Shown here in pieces: positions 51,801-59,474 of a stretch of 64,000 nucleotides of DNA; within the stretch, counting starts at the first letter, position 1; each line of letters starts with the position of its first letter. Under the pieces are notes generated by a model. That model did no database searches. It was not told where the DNA came from and was given only the letters and a program-made list of their open reading frames with translations. Source of the DNA: Cytophagales bacterium (lineage in GTDB: Bacteria > Bacteroidota > Bacteroidia > Cytophagales > Cyclobacteriaceae); the NCBI GenBank assembly GCA_025359125.1, contig JANYHI010000082.1:1-64000 (forward strand), given 5' to 3'. The position numbers and the translations under genes were made by a program.

Positions 51801-51997
51801 CTGCATTGATGGCGGGATTAGGTTTATTACCTGCGGCTCTTTCCAACGGCATTGGCTCCGAAACACAAAAACCTTTAGCGGTGGTAGTTATCTCCGGATT
51901 AATATCGGCCACAATTCTTACATTACTCATCTTACCTGCCATTTATAAAGTATGGCATGTTAGGTACTTTCATCTCAAACCACTCAAAAAGAAATAA
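48881..51997 (+). CDS. Heavy-metal efflux RND pump, CzcA/CusA family
   Basis: A 1038-residue inner-membrane pump with 12 helices and two large periplasmic loops. The charged fourth-helix motif DFGIIIDGAVVMVEG (starting at D396) fits the HME1-type signature DFGxxxDGAxxxVEN seen in Co/Zn/Cd pumps, except that the final Asn is Gly. Other marks are AFPDVINTRIVIITQWQGRSAEELEKFVTIPME and YREGNLRFIPIKFSVRDRDLGS. It exports divalent metal cations in exchange for protons; the exact metal is not decided by the sequence. Confidence 0.93.
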   Translation: MNSFIKGIISFSLRNRLMVFLGTLLIVIWGTQSFLNTPIEAFPDVINTRIVIITQWQGRSAEELEKFVTIPMETELNVVPRKTSLRSISLFGLSVVTIFFEDEVDDFRARQMVSNLLSNINLPVGADPEIQPPSGPTGEIYRYTLEGVGKTVRQLKEIQDWIIDKRLKAVQGVADIVSFGGEVKIFEVTIDPNKLLAFNFNTQDLFSAVEENNGNVGGDVVELGNQSFLVRGLGLVNSIDDIENIIVKNINGTPIFIKDVALVHESARPRLGKVGRGNDPDVVEGIVLLRKGENPSAVLKDLNNTIDDLNSRVLPEGVKISVFYDRTTLVNLTTNTVMENLIVGMLLVTFILSIFLLDWRATLMVAIIIPLALLFAFICMRMRGMSANLLSIGAIDFGIIIDGAVVMVEGVFVYLAHKQHEMGRERFNLMSKMGFVKKIAIEMGKPIFFSKLIIITALVPIFAFQKVEGKMFSPLAYTMGFALTGALLFTLTLVPLLCKLSLNKNVRERDNPLITGLSKVYKPALIWCIDHPIRSILISVALLFMSLMVAKQLGSEFLPKLNEGSIYVRASMPQSIAFSKANVQSEAMRHIFTKYPEVRGVISQNGRPNDGTDPTGFFNVEFFVDLYSKDDWDRDVTKEEIIKDMQEHLNAEFPGVVFGFSQPISDNVEEAVSGVKGEMAIKIFGDNFSRLEYLADSIKNIMEAVEGVQDLGIFKSIGQPELRVELDRYKMARYGANVSEANNIIEIAVGGKKASTYYEGERRFDIRLRFAPEYRQSTKEIGKLLIPCTNGSKIPLSEIADIKLQTGPAFVYREGNLRFIPIKFSVRDRDLGSTIEEAQRKVASGIHLTKGYSITWNGEFENQVRATARLRLVVPISIGLIFMWLFFMFNSPKYATMVLLNVPFALIGGIMGLYITGINFSISAGVGFIALFGVCVQNGVILVSVFNKNHDLGMSTEDAILEGAMSRVRPVVMTALMAGLGLLPAALSNGIGSETQKPLAVVVISGLISATILTLLILPAIYKVWHVRYFHLKPLKKK

Positions 51998-52002
51998 AGA
52001 GT

Positions 52003-52713
52003 ATGAAAATAAAAATTTTATTTTTTGCATGCCTTGTCATTGCTACTACAGTCGAGGTTACCAGTCAAGTAGAAGGGAAGAATCAAAAAAGCCATTCTGG
52101 TTTTAATAAAAAATTTAGATTGAACGCTAATTTTGGTTTGCATTGGTCAACTATAGAAGGGAAATCTTTAGCATCTCGATACTTTTCAAAACCTTCTGTG
52201 GGCATTGGCATTGCAGCCGAATATTATTTTAAATCATACATAGGATTGTCGATTGGCGCAGGTTATCAACAATTAGGTTCTGGGATCTATACACAAATTA
52301 AGCAAAGTATTTCGGGGTTGCAGCCGGATTCTACATACAGAACTAGGTTGCGATTCAATACTTTTGTTTTTCCAGTTACACTTCACCTAAGAACCCAAAA
52401 ATATTTTTTATTGGATGGATGGAAATTCGGTGCAAGTTTTTCACTTATTCCCCTGATAAACTCCAGCACAAATCAGTTCTACAATAGTTTAGAGCCATCG
52501 CTTCTGGTATTGGATGATAGTAAAGATGTGTCAAGTTTGTATTTCAAAAATGATTTATTGTATCAAATTGCCATTGGTCCGGAGATAATTTCTGGAACTG
52601 GGATTTTTAAATTTCAATTTGTTTATTCTATTGGTACAGCAAATGTTTACTCATCAAATCAGGGAAATGGAAATAATCGTGCTTATGGAATTAAAATTGG
52701 ATATTCTTTCTAA
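52003..52713 (+). CDS. Outer-membrane beta-barrel protein (PorT-like)
   Basis: A 236-residue protein with a signal peptide (ending VTSQ at 22). Strand-rich with GVGIAAEYYFKSYIGLSIGAGYQQLGSG and an NRAYGIKIGYSF C-terminus, typical of eight-stranded outer-membrane barrels of the phylum. It starts five bases after the CzcA stop and is the last gene of the efflux operon, so it may be an accessory of metal export or of envelope repair. It ends one base before the convergent ABC permease. Confidence 0.75.
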   Translation: MKIKILFFACLVIATTVEVTSQVEGKNQKSHSGFNKKFRLNANFGLHWSTIEGKSLASRYFSKPSVGIGIAAEYYFKSYIGLSIGAGYQQLGSGIYTQIKQSISGLQPDSTYRTRLRFNTFVFPVTLHLRTQKYFLLDGWKFGASFSLIPLINSSTNQFYNSLEPSLLVLDDSKDVSSLYFKNDLLYQIAIGPEIISGTGIFKFQFVYSIGTANVYSSNQGNGNNRAYGIKIGYSF

Positions 52714-52714
52714 T

Positions 52715-53533
52715 TTAAATATCCGCTTTCTTCAATTTTAGATAACTAAAATAGTTAAATAAGAAAGCCCAAGTAAGTGCAATGACTATTGCGGTTATGC
52801 TTACATAGTCCTGAATTTCTTGAAAAGCATATCGTGCAAATGGCAGCGGCACCAAATTGGTAATTGACTCTAAGGGAAAAAATTGCTTCAGCCATCCAAT
52901 GCTGGGGTTCAAACTCTCTCTGAATAAATTTAATTTAATGATAGCCTCAATCATGTGTGAGAGCATCAGCACAACAATGGTTAGCCCTGAGCGCTGAATA
53001 AAAACACCAAGCATTAAAGCATAAGATAAGAAGGCAAAGATTTCTAAAAAATATGCCAGTAAAAATTCAGCTCCTGTAATTACATCTGCGAAAGCTAAAT
53101 CTGGAGTGTAAATTAATCCGGTAACAATAATTATTAATAAAAGCATAGCCACACTCATCAGGCTCAATAAAACATTGGTCAATACTTTTGACAGCACAAA
53201 TTCTAATCTGCTCATGCCATCAATAATATTTTGACGGAGTGTTCGGTACTGATATTCATTCGTGATAGAAATTACCACCATTACCGATAGCACTAATTTA
53301 AATAACCCACTAATGTAAATCAGGTTTTGCCAGATGTCGGGGAAATGATAAAGTGGAATTCTGTTTACGTTAAGTGATGAGCCAAAATCTTCGAACTTAC
53401 TGGCAATCCACTTCAATATTTCCATGCCGCTGGCGGTAGTGAAACCAAGCGTAAGAAAATATAAACCGCATATAACCCAGAACGTGCGATAGCTGGTCAT
53501 CTTTTTTAAATCTATTTTAAGAAGGTGTAGCAT
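52715..53533 (-). CDS. ABC-2-type transporter permease
   Basis: A 272-residue protein with six predicted helices. N-terminal LLKIDLKKMTSYRTFWVICGLYF and the TNEYQYRTLRQNIIDGMSRLEFVLSKV segment are typical of ABC-2 permeases. It forms an exporter with the ATPase gene 39 bases upstream; the cargo is unknown. Confidence 0.85.
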   Translation of the reverse strand: MLHLLKIDLKKMTSYRTFWVICGLYFLTLGFTTASGMEILKWIASKFEDFGSSLNVNRIPLYHFPDIWQNLIYISGLFKLVLSVMVVISITNEYQYRTLRQNIIDGMSRLEFVLSKVLTNVLLSLMSVAMLLLIIIVTGLIYTPDLAFADVITGAEFLLAYFLEIFAFLSYALMLGVFIQRSGLTIVVLMLSHMIEAIIKLNLFRESLNPSIGWLKQFFPLESITNLVPLPFARYAFQEIQDYVSITAIVIALTWAFLFNYFSYLKLKKADI

Positions 53534-53572
53534 AGGAAGATATAAGATCTAAGATGGAGACGTGAGATGAAA

Positions 53573-54466
53573 TTAATGAGCTTCAAACAATATTTCGAGA
53601 AATTTTTTTTCGAGCGATTTTTTCTTGGTCATTAAATGAGACGTGATGATACCCTTTTCAAATAAAAACTTGTTCAAATCCTGACTATGAAAACCATCTT
53701 TCATCATTACCTGAAAAATTCCATTATCTTTTTTTATTGAACCACTTCCTACAAATTCTTGAAGTAATACTCCCAAGTCATCGTGATAGGCCATCACCTC
53801 AACTGTCTCCTCCCCTTTTCCTACATCATCTACCGGGCCACTGTGCATGAGCTTACCTTTGCGCAACACTGCAAAGTGCGTGCACACTTTCTGTACTTCA
53901 TCTAATAAATGGCTGGCTAAAATAATAGTCTTGCCATCGGCTGCTATTCGTTTCACAATTTCACGAATCTCTGCAATCCCCATTGGATCAAGACCGTTAG
54001 TTGGCTCATCTAAAATCAAAATGATTGGATCACTGACCAATGCAGAAGCAATGGCAAGGCGTTGCTTCATACCCAATGAATAGGTTCTGTACTTATCTTC
54101 TTTGCGGTCACTGAGTTCAACAATATCTAATACTTTTTCAATGTTAGCCGAGTTAGCTCCTTTTACCATGGCATTTAACTCTAAATTTTTTTGCCCACTT
54201 AGATAGGGATAGAAAATCGGATGCTCTAATACGGCACCAATTTTTTTACGTGTATGATGCGTGGCTGGCTCGCCAAACCAAGTAAAGCTACCCGAGGTGG
54301 GGTTCGTAACACCCATCAACATACCCAAAGTAGTAGTCTTACCACTTCCGTTGGGGCCGAGCATGCCAAATACCTGGCCGCGTTTTACTTCCAGATCAAG
54401 TTGGTTAACTGCACAAAGTTTTCCAAAGTTTTTTGTGAGCTTATTAATGGATAGTACTGTTTCCAA
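53573..54466 (-). CDS. ABC-2-type transporter ATP-binding protein
   Basis: A 297-residue ATPase: Walker A GPNGSGKT (37-44), signature YSLGMKQR, Walker B ILILDEPTNGLDP and switch His in ILASHLL. The last 80 residues form the extra C-terminal domain common in DrrA/CcmA-like exporters. It partners with the permease just downstream. Its end is two bases past the next gene's stop, which reads the same way from upstream. Confidence 0.9.
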   Translation of the reverse strand: METVLSINKLTKNFGKLCAVNQLDLEVKRGQVFGMLGPNGSGKTTTLGMLMGVTNPTSGSFTWFGEPATHHTRKKIGAVLEHPIFYPYLSGQKNLELNAMVKGANSANIEKVLDIVELSDRKEDKYRTYSLGMKQRLAIASALVSDPIILILDEPTNGLDPMGIAEIREIVKRIAADGKTIILASHLLDEVQKVCTHFAVLRKGKLMHSGPVDDVGKGEETVEVMAYHDDLGVLLQEFVGSGSIKKDNGIFQVMMKDGFHSQDLNKFLFEKGIITSHLMTKKKSLEKKFLEILFEAH

Positions 54467-54468
54467 GG

Positions 54469-55056
54469 TTAGTTCTTTTTAGTTTTCTTCTCTTCGTTTT
54501 CATCTTCTTCTTCTTCCCCTTCGCCATCTTCCAACTTCTTTTTTGTTTGTTTCTTCTTATCGTTACCAGTTGCAAAATCTTTAATTTTCTTTCCAATGTC
54601 TGTGCTGTTATCCAACTGACTAAATAACGCCCCTGCTTTATTCAGTGCCACCTTCCCTAAAATATCCAGAACATATAAGCTGGTAGAATCATTGGCGAGT
54701 ATCACAGTGCCTTTTACGTCTCCATTCACTTCACGTATAAACACATCAAAATTTCTTCCATCTAACCTGCTGGTCATCATTAACTCATACTTCTCACCTT
54801 CGTAGTTCTTTTTTAGACTTGCATAATCAGCATTACCAAATTTCTCTTTGGTTTTATTCACCATCACAAAACGCATCTTGTCAATACCCTTTATCAGCTC
54901 ATCAAAATCTTTATCATCTTTTTGATTCAACATTTTGAGCGTATTCTTATAAAAATATAAAGACATACCTTCATATTTTTTATCCAGCTCAACAGTGGTT
55001 TTGGTTTGCGCCAGTGAAGTGATAGAAATTAACGAGAGAAAAAACAGGAGTTTCAT
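54469..55056 (-). CDS. DUF4252-type exported protein with acidic-lysine tail
   Basis: A 195-residue protein from ATG 55056, giving a signal peptide (ending LAQ). A longer frame to 55128 would place 24 residues ahead of it, running through a terminator hairpin, and is unlikely. The core (residues 20-155) is related to the neighbouring gene: DFDELIKGIDKMRFVMVNK, a middle strand and a SLYVLDILGKV strand followed by helix. It then has a K/E/D-rich tail of about 30 residues. DUF4252 proteins of Bacteroidota have no known function but often sit with an ECF sigma/anti-sigma pair, as here. Confidence 0.75.
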   Translation of the reverse strand: MKLLFFLSLISITSLAQTKTTVELDKKYEGMSLYFYKNTLKMLNQKDDKDFDELIKGIDKMRFVMVNKTKEKFGNADYASLKKNYEGEKYELMMTSRLDGRNFDVFIREVNGDVKGTVILANDSTSLYVLDILGKVALNKAGALFSQLDNSTDIGKKIKDFATGNDKKKQTKKKLEDGEGEEEEDENEEKKTKKN

Positions 55057-55120
55057 TTGTGAAAAATTTATAAACGTCAACGGGTAAGAAGAAAAGAAAG
55101 ATGCATTAGGCGAAAATAAA

Positions 55121-55159
55121 TCACCCATACTTTATGTCTAAACAGAAGAGCATGGGTGA
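55121..55159 (-). terminator. Hairpin between the two DUF4252 genes
   Basis: TCACCCAT (55121-55128) with ATGGGTGA (55152-55159), 8-bp stem, followed on the minus strand by TTTATTTTC. It may end or weaken transcription after the first DUF4252 gene. Confidence 0.55.
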
Positions 55160-55175
55160 TATTTAAATTTGAGAA

Positions 55176-55715
55176 TTAGTTTTTCTTTTTCTCGTCTTTA
55201 TGCTTGTCCTTCAACTTATCTAAGTTTTGTAAACCATCAATATTTACCGAGCGGCCAATCTTACCCATCTCTTTCAAATCAATTTCTCCAAATAATGTTA
55301 ACACCAGAAATTCATCGTTTCCTCCCATCACCATTACCAGCTCACTTATTTTTCCTCCTGATTCTTTGGTAAAGAATTTCATGTCTTTGTCTTTATCACG
55401 AATGGTCATCAACTCTTCAAACTCGCCTGAAGGAATCATCGCCATCGCTTCTTTGTACAACTCACGTGATATTCTAGTATCATCTTTTTTCAAGATTTTC
55501 AAACCTTTAATTTTACTAATTGCACTGATCATCGTTTTTTCTTCAGGCGTATTGCCATCTAGGTTAGCCATCATGCTAAACATTTTTCCGCTAATAGTCA
55601 CCTGACTAAACGATTCATCATTTTGATATTTAGAAAAGAATTTTATAATCGCATCGCTTTGGGCATTCGCCATCACCGACATCATCATTACCACTCCCAC
55701 CATTAACTTTTTCAT
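55176..55715 (-). CDS. DUF4252 domain protein
   Basis: A 179-residue protein with a signal peptide (ending ANAQ at 19). The core has SFSQVTISGKMFSMMANL, KGLKILKKDDTRISRELYKEA, and ELVMVMGGNDEFLVLTLFGEIDLKEMGKIGRS, which fits DUF4252. A Lys/Asp-rich tail ends the chain. It follows the anti-sigma-like gene by 42 bases. Function unknown; probably induced by the adjacent sigma factor. Confidence 0.78.
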   Translation of the reverse strand: MKKLMVGVVMMMSVMANAQSDAIIKFFSKYQNDESFSQVTISGKMFSMMANLDGNTPEEKTMISAISKIKGLKILKKDDTRISRELYKEAMAMIPSGEFEELMTIRDKDKDMKFFTKESGGKISELVMVMGGNDEFLVLTLFGEIDLKEMGKIGRSVNIDGLQNLDKLKDKHKDEKKKN

Positions 55716-55757
55716 ACTATTTTATTTTAAGGTTTTCAATTTCTTTTTAGTCGCTAC

Positions 55758-56270
55758 TTAAATGTTCGTTTTTTTTTCGTCTATCCTTTTCCCCTGTATC
55801 TGTTGCTCGGCTTCATTAAACATCTCAATCTTGCTTGCTTCTTTGTGCGCTTTATTAAAACTATTAGATATCATCATCAATGCTTTCTTAGTTTCTTCCA
55901 GCGCCATGCGCGGGTCGCTGAAAGTATCTTTCGGTTCATCCGGGTAAGCCTTCCGCACTTCTTCTCTTACAAAATATCCGGCCGCCACCAACACTACCAC
56001 TCCTGCCGCAATGCGCGCCATGTTAAAGAGCGATACTGATTTTGCTTTTGGTACACTGGCGGCAATTTTTTTCTTCACTTCCGCATCAAAAGAAGATTGC
56101 CCTATGGCTACATTTTGTTGCTGTTCAAAGTAGCGAAACAACTCAGCTGTCTCTTTTAAATTCTCCGGCATATTTCCCCGAAAAAAATCGCGCAGTTGTT
56201 TCTCTTCTTCCAACAAGGTCTCGCAGTTCCAATACTTCTCTACTAATTGTTCAATTTCTCTAGAGTCCAT
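55758..56270 (-). CDS. Anti-sigma-like single-span membrane protein
   Basis: A 170-residue protein: cytoplasmic N-terminal part with REIEQLVEKYWNCETLLEEEKQLRDFFRG (sigma-binding type), one membrane helix (about 85-101), then a periplasmic acidic/Lys segment. The size and the 11-base overlap with the sigma factor are typical of anti-sigma regulators, although no zinc-binding HxxxCxxC motif is visible. It presumably holds the sigma factor until an envelope cue appears. Confidence 0.72.
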   Translation of the reverse strand: MDSREIEQLVEKYWNCETLLEEEKQLRDFFRGNMPENLKETAELFRYFEQQQNVAIGQSSFDAEVKKKIAASVPKAKSVSLFNMARIAAGVVVLVAAGYFVREEVRKAYPDEPKDTFSDPRMALEETKKALMMISNSFNKAHKEASKIEMFNEAEQQIQGKRIDEKKTNI

Positions 56271-56772
56271 ACGCGTTCATTTTTACCAACTTTTCTCTCA
56301 CAGCACCTCGTGCTCTAAACAAATTCACTTTTACCTGGCTCATGTCCAGTTCCAGAATTTCGCAAATCTCATTGTAGCTGTATCCTTCAATATCGCGCAA
56401 GTGCATCACTTGTCGCTGTTTCTCAGGCAAAGCTTTCATTAGTTCATTAATTCGTTGCATGCTTTCTTGTATTTCGGTTCTCTCAAGCGGTGATAAACTT
56501 TCTTGACGAATTTCAAATCCTTCTTCCATCGAATCGGTAACCCTGCGCTGCTTAGAGCGAAGTCTATCGAGCGACATGTTCTTGGTGATGCGCATACACC
56601 AAGCCTCCATGTTATCAATCGTAGCCATCTGCTCCCGTCCATTCCAAACTTTCAGCATTACCTCCTGCACCACATCTTTCGCTTCCTCTTGACTTCCTAG
56701 TAGCCTAAAGGCGAATCGAAAAAGTTTGTTTTTCGTTGGCAACACCCGATTTTCAAAAGCTTCGATATTCAT
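56260..56772 (-). CDS. ECF-type RNA polymerase sigma factor
   Basis: A 170-residue sigma-70-family protein of the extracytoplasmic type. Region 2 (about 10-80) has LFRFAFRLLGSQEEAKDVVQEVMLKVW; region 4 (about 110-165) has LPEKQRQVMHLRDIEGYSYNEICEILELDMSQVKVNLFRARG. It overlaps its anti-sigma gene by 11 bases. Downstream DUF4252 genes are probable targets. Confidence 0.93.
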   Translation of the reverse strand: MNIEAFENRVLPTKNKLFRFAFRLLGSQEEAKDVVQEVMLKVWNGREQMATIDNMEAWCMRITKNMSLDRLRSKQRRVTDSMEEGFEIRQESLSPLERTEIQESMQRINELMKALPEKQRQVMHLRDIEGYSYNEICEILELDMSQVKVNLFRARGAVREKLVKMNAYGL

Positions 56773-56842
56773 CGTTTCAAAGGCAAGACGCCATGTGTTT
56801 ATAGATGTTACAACTAGTTAATAAATATTTTGGGCGGCCAGG

Positions 56843-56916
56843 CGGGCTATTTGCTACAAGTCCGTCCGCACACTTGCCAACACACTTCGGGCTTTTCGCT
56901 CCTATCCCTGCCGCAG
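56843..56916. repeat. Bacteroidota-type intergenic repeat, copy 2
   Basis: Same plan as copy 1 at 5280-5349: CGGGCTAT, CAAGTCCG, then CGGGCTTTTCGCTCCTATCCCTGCCGCAG. About 74 bases. Located upstream of the sigma factor gene and between two divergent units. Confidence 0.65.
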
Positions 56917-56990
56917 AGAAAGATAGACAACTAATGCAGTGGTTAAAAATTTGTACTAATCATTTTCTACCTTAGACCTAAATACTAACT

Positions 56991-57215
56991 ATGGAAGAAG
57001 CCGAAAAAATTATCGTCTACACCTCATTCGATAATGTAATTGCCGCCAACATTGCCAAAACAAAGTTAGATGCTTACGGCATTCCTTGCTTTCTCACTGA
57101 AGAGAATTTTACTGGATTGTATCCTCTAATGAACAATCTTTTTCCTGGGGTAAGGCTTCATGTTTTTGAAAAAGACTTTGACCGAGCTCAAGAAATCTTG
57201 ACTACTATCGAATAG
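56991..57215 (+). CDS. DUF2007 small protein
   Basis: A 74-residue protein: a KIIVYTSFDNVIAANIAKTKLDAYGI start, then PCFLTEE and a PGVRLHVFEKDFDRAQEIL end. This is the DUF2007 (putative signal-transducing) ferredoxin-like fold. Function unknown. No signal peptide. It stands alone ahead of the DoxX gene. Confidence 0.85.
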   Translation: MEEAEKIIVYTSFDNVIAANIAKTKLDAYGIPCFLTEENFTGLYPLMNNLFPGVRLHVFEKDFDRAQEILTTIE

Positions 57216-57224
57216 TGCTTTTAG

Positions 57225-57232
57225 TATATTTG
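57225..57232 (+). promoter_or_regulatory. Promoter -7 box of the DoxX gene
   Basis: TATATTTG, exact to TAnnTTTG, 24 bases before the ATG. A TTG at 57198-57200 is the only -33 candidate and is slightly far away. Confidence 0.45.
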
Positions 57233-57255
57233 AATAAACCTAACCCTCTTAAACT

Positions 57256-57633
57256 ATGAAAAATAAAATTCTATTTGTAGTGAGCCTTCTTTTTGGGCTC
57301 ATGTTCATTAACGGTGGGCTTAATAAATTTTTTAATTACATACCGGTGTCGCCTGATTTACCCAAAGGCTTAGTCGATCTTATGAATGCGCTTATGCAAG
57401 TAAGCTGGCTTGTGCCGTTAGTAGCAATTGCCGAAATTGTGGGTGGCATTCTTTTTATCATACCCAAGTTCAGGGCGCTTGGTGCCATCATCATCTTTCC
57501 CATTATGATCGGGATTTTTTTAACACACAGCATCAGCGATCGATCTGGCCTACTCATGGCAATTATTTTACTAGCCATTAACCTATGGGTAATTTTTGAG
57601 AATCGAGAAAAATATTTGCCCATGATCAGGTAG
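57256..57633 (+). CDS. DoxX-family membrane protein
   Basis: A 125-residue protein with four predicted helices. FVVSLLFGLMFINGGLNKFFNY, LVPLVAIAEIVGGILFIIPKFRALGA and PIMIGIFLTHS are typical of DoxX/DUF417-like proteins. Members are linked to oxidation of sulfur compounds or quinones, but the role here is unknown. It ends at a strong terminator. Confidence 0.83.
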   Translation: MKNKILFVVSLLFGLMFINGGLNKFFNYIPVSPDLPKGLVDLMNALMQVSWLVPLVAIAEIVGGILFIIPKFRALGAIIIFPIMIGIFLTHSISDRSGLLMAIILLAINLWVIFENREKYLPMIR

Positions 57634-57668
57634 TGTTGGCTACTATTTTACACCCCTTATCTAGATTG

Positions 57669-57702
57669 AAAATGTAAGGCTGAAAAATCGGCCTTACATT
57701 TT
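57669..57702. terminator. Bidirectional terminator overlapping the OmpA-PD40 gene end
   Basis: Arms AAAATGTAAGGC (57669-57680) and GCCTTACATTTT (57691-57702), perfect 12-bp stem. The right arm contains the stop codon of the minus-strand gene (57694-57696), so its last codons are part of the terminator. It serves both convergent genes. Confidence 0.85.
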
Positions 57703-59460
57703 TACCACTGTAAACTCAACTCTTCTGTTGTTTGCACGCCCCTCTTCTGTTTCGTTGCTATCAATTGGCTTTGCTTCGCCATAGCCATGAGCCTGTAGGC
57801 GCAATGCTTCAATTCCCTGCGTCACTAAATAATCTACTACCGATTGAGACCTGCCTTGCGAAAGATTAGCATTGTATGTATCCGATCCTTTGCTATCGGT
57901 ATGGCCTTCAATCTCAATAGAAATTTTTGAATTCTGCTTTAGAAATTCAACTACCTTATTCAATTCCACAAAAGACTCTGACTTGAGTGACGTTTTATCA
58001 AAATCAAAATAGATATTTTTTAATCTTACCGTTAAGCCTACTTCAATAGGTGTGAGAAAAATGTTTCTAACAACTGGCGTAACATCTGCATTTTCTACCT
58101 GCACACTGTCATTTGCATTTAAATATCCTTCGGCAGAAGCAGTAAATAAGTACCAGCTAAGCCCGGGTATATCTTGTGTGTATTTTCCATTGGTCGCGTC
58201 TAAATTATATTGCACAGCTCTATCATTCTTCATTACAATATTCACTTTCGCAGCGGCAAGTCTGTTATTCGTTTTCTTGTCAATCAAATCTCCCGTTAAG
58301 GTTAATTGTTTAGCAATAGGCGTGAGGTAAATATCATTTCGCAATGTGGTGTCGCGATTTAATTTAGCTGGCACTTTATAATCTTGGGTAAAAGGTAAAA
58401 AACCTGACGAAGCAGCACTAATAGTATACGTTGCTATCTCCGGAACTTTCGTTTCAAATCTTCCGGTTGTGTTTGTTTTGATATTAACAGGCCTCAATTC
58501 TTTAAACTTAACTTCAACAGCAGAAACTATGGGCTGTTGTGTTTTTTGATTATAGACAACTCCAGTAATGGTAATCTTAATATCGCGCGGTTTTAATATG
58601 AGTAAATCAAAATTGCCTCCGTCTGTAACATTGCCAGAGCGAGCCGTGAAAATATTTCCATGTGTATCTATCGAGAAGTAAGCATCTTCGGAAGGTGTAT
58701 TAATAGCGCGCCCTAGATTTATGGGTTCTGACCAATTCGCCCAGCTATCATCCAAACGAGTTGTCTTATAAATATCGCTACCTCCTACCCTTTCTTTGGT
58801 AAACCGATTGCTGGCGAAATACAAAGTCTTTTGGTCGGGTGCTAAGAAGGGAGCGTAATCATCGGCAATAGAACTGATCTTTAATTTCACTGGGCGCGAG
58901 TAGTGCCCATCGGGTTGTTGAGATGATAAGTATAAGTCGCTAAATTTTTCTTTCTCCTTTTCTGCAAAGTACATGATAATCTGTTTTCCATCGGCCGAAA
59001 TAGTGGCGCCATTGAAAACACCTTTGTCCATTTTTTCAAAATCCGTTACATGTAATTCATTATGATTTCCAGAAGGACTTACAATCGAAAAACCTTTTGA
59101 GTTTTTGGCTCTTCCTCCCCGAATGAAAATAGAACCATCGGGCATAAAATTATAAACCTGATTAAATCGATTCTGATTGAGTGCACCACCTTCATGCTTG
59201 GCCTTAGACCATTGCCCTTTCTCATCCAATGATGAAACCCAAATATCCTGACTTCCCTCTTTTCCATAGTTGTTTTCAGGATGGTTGGCCACAAAATAAT
59301 AAAGCTGCTTGCCATCGGGAGAAATCACAGGCGACACCTCGTTATAACGTGAGTTCACGTTGTCATTCATTTTAACCAGTTCGTAACGCGGACTGATTTC
59401 TTGCGCGAACAGGAATGTGTTTGCCAATAGACAGATTAATGTAAGTGTAAAGTACTTCAT
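57694..59460 (-). CDS. OmpA-family protein with PD40 and regulatory beta domains
   Basis: A 588-residue exported protein (signal peptide ending FAQ at 20). Residues 30-290 form WD40/PD40-like propeller repeats (SPVISPDGKQLYYF, TISADGKQIIMYF, APFLAPDQKTLYFASNR). Two carboxypeptidase-regulatory-like beta domains follow (about 295-385 and 390-470). The C-terminus is an OmpA peptidoglycan-binding domain: IYFDFDKTSLKSESFVELNKV, SKISIEIEGHTDSKGSDTYN, NLSQGRSQSVVDYL and EGRANNRRVEF. It probably anchors an envelope complex to the cell wall. Confidence 0.92.
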   Translation of the reverse strand: MKYFTLTLICLLANTFLFAQEISPRYELVKMNDNVNSRYNEVSPVISPDGKQLYYFVANHPENNYGKEGSQDIWVSSLDEKGQWSKAKHEGGALNQNRFNQVYNFMPDGSIFIRGGRAKNSKGFSIVSPSGNHNELHVTDFEKMDKGVFNGATISADGKQIIMYFAEKEKEKFSDLYLSSQQPDGHYSRPVKLKISSIADDYAPFLAPDQKTLYFASNRFTKERVGGSDIYKTTRLDDSWANWSEPINLGRAINTPSEDAYFSIDTHGNIFTARSGNVTDGGNFDLLILKPRDIKITITGVVYNQKTQQPIVSAVEVKFKELRPVNIKTNTTGRFETKVPEIATYTISAASSGFLPFTQDYKVPAKLNRDTTLRNDIYLTPIAKQLTLTGDLIDKKTNNRLAAAKVNIVMKNDRAVQYNLDATNGKYTQDIPGLSWYLFTASAEGYLNANDSVQVENADVTPVVRNIFLTPIEVGLTVRLKNIYFDFDKTSLKSESFVELNKVVEFLKQNSKISIEIEGHTDSKGSDTYNANLSQGRSQSVVDYLVTQGIEALRLQAHGYGEAKPIDSNETEEGRANNRRVEFTVVKM

Positions 59461-59474
59461 GCAAAAAATGTTTG

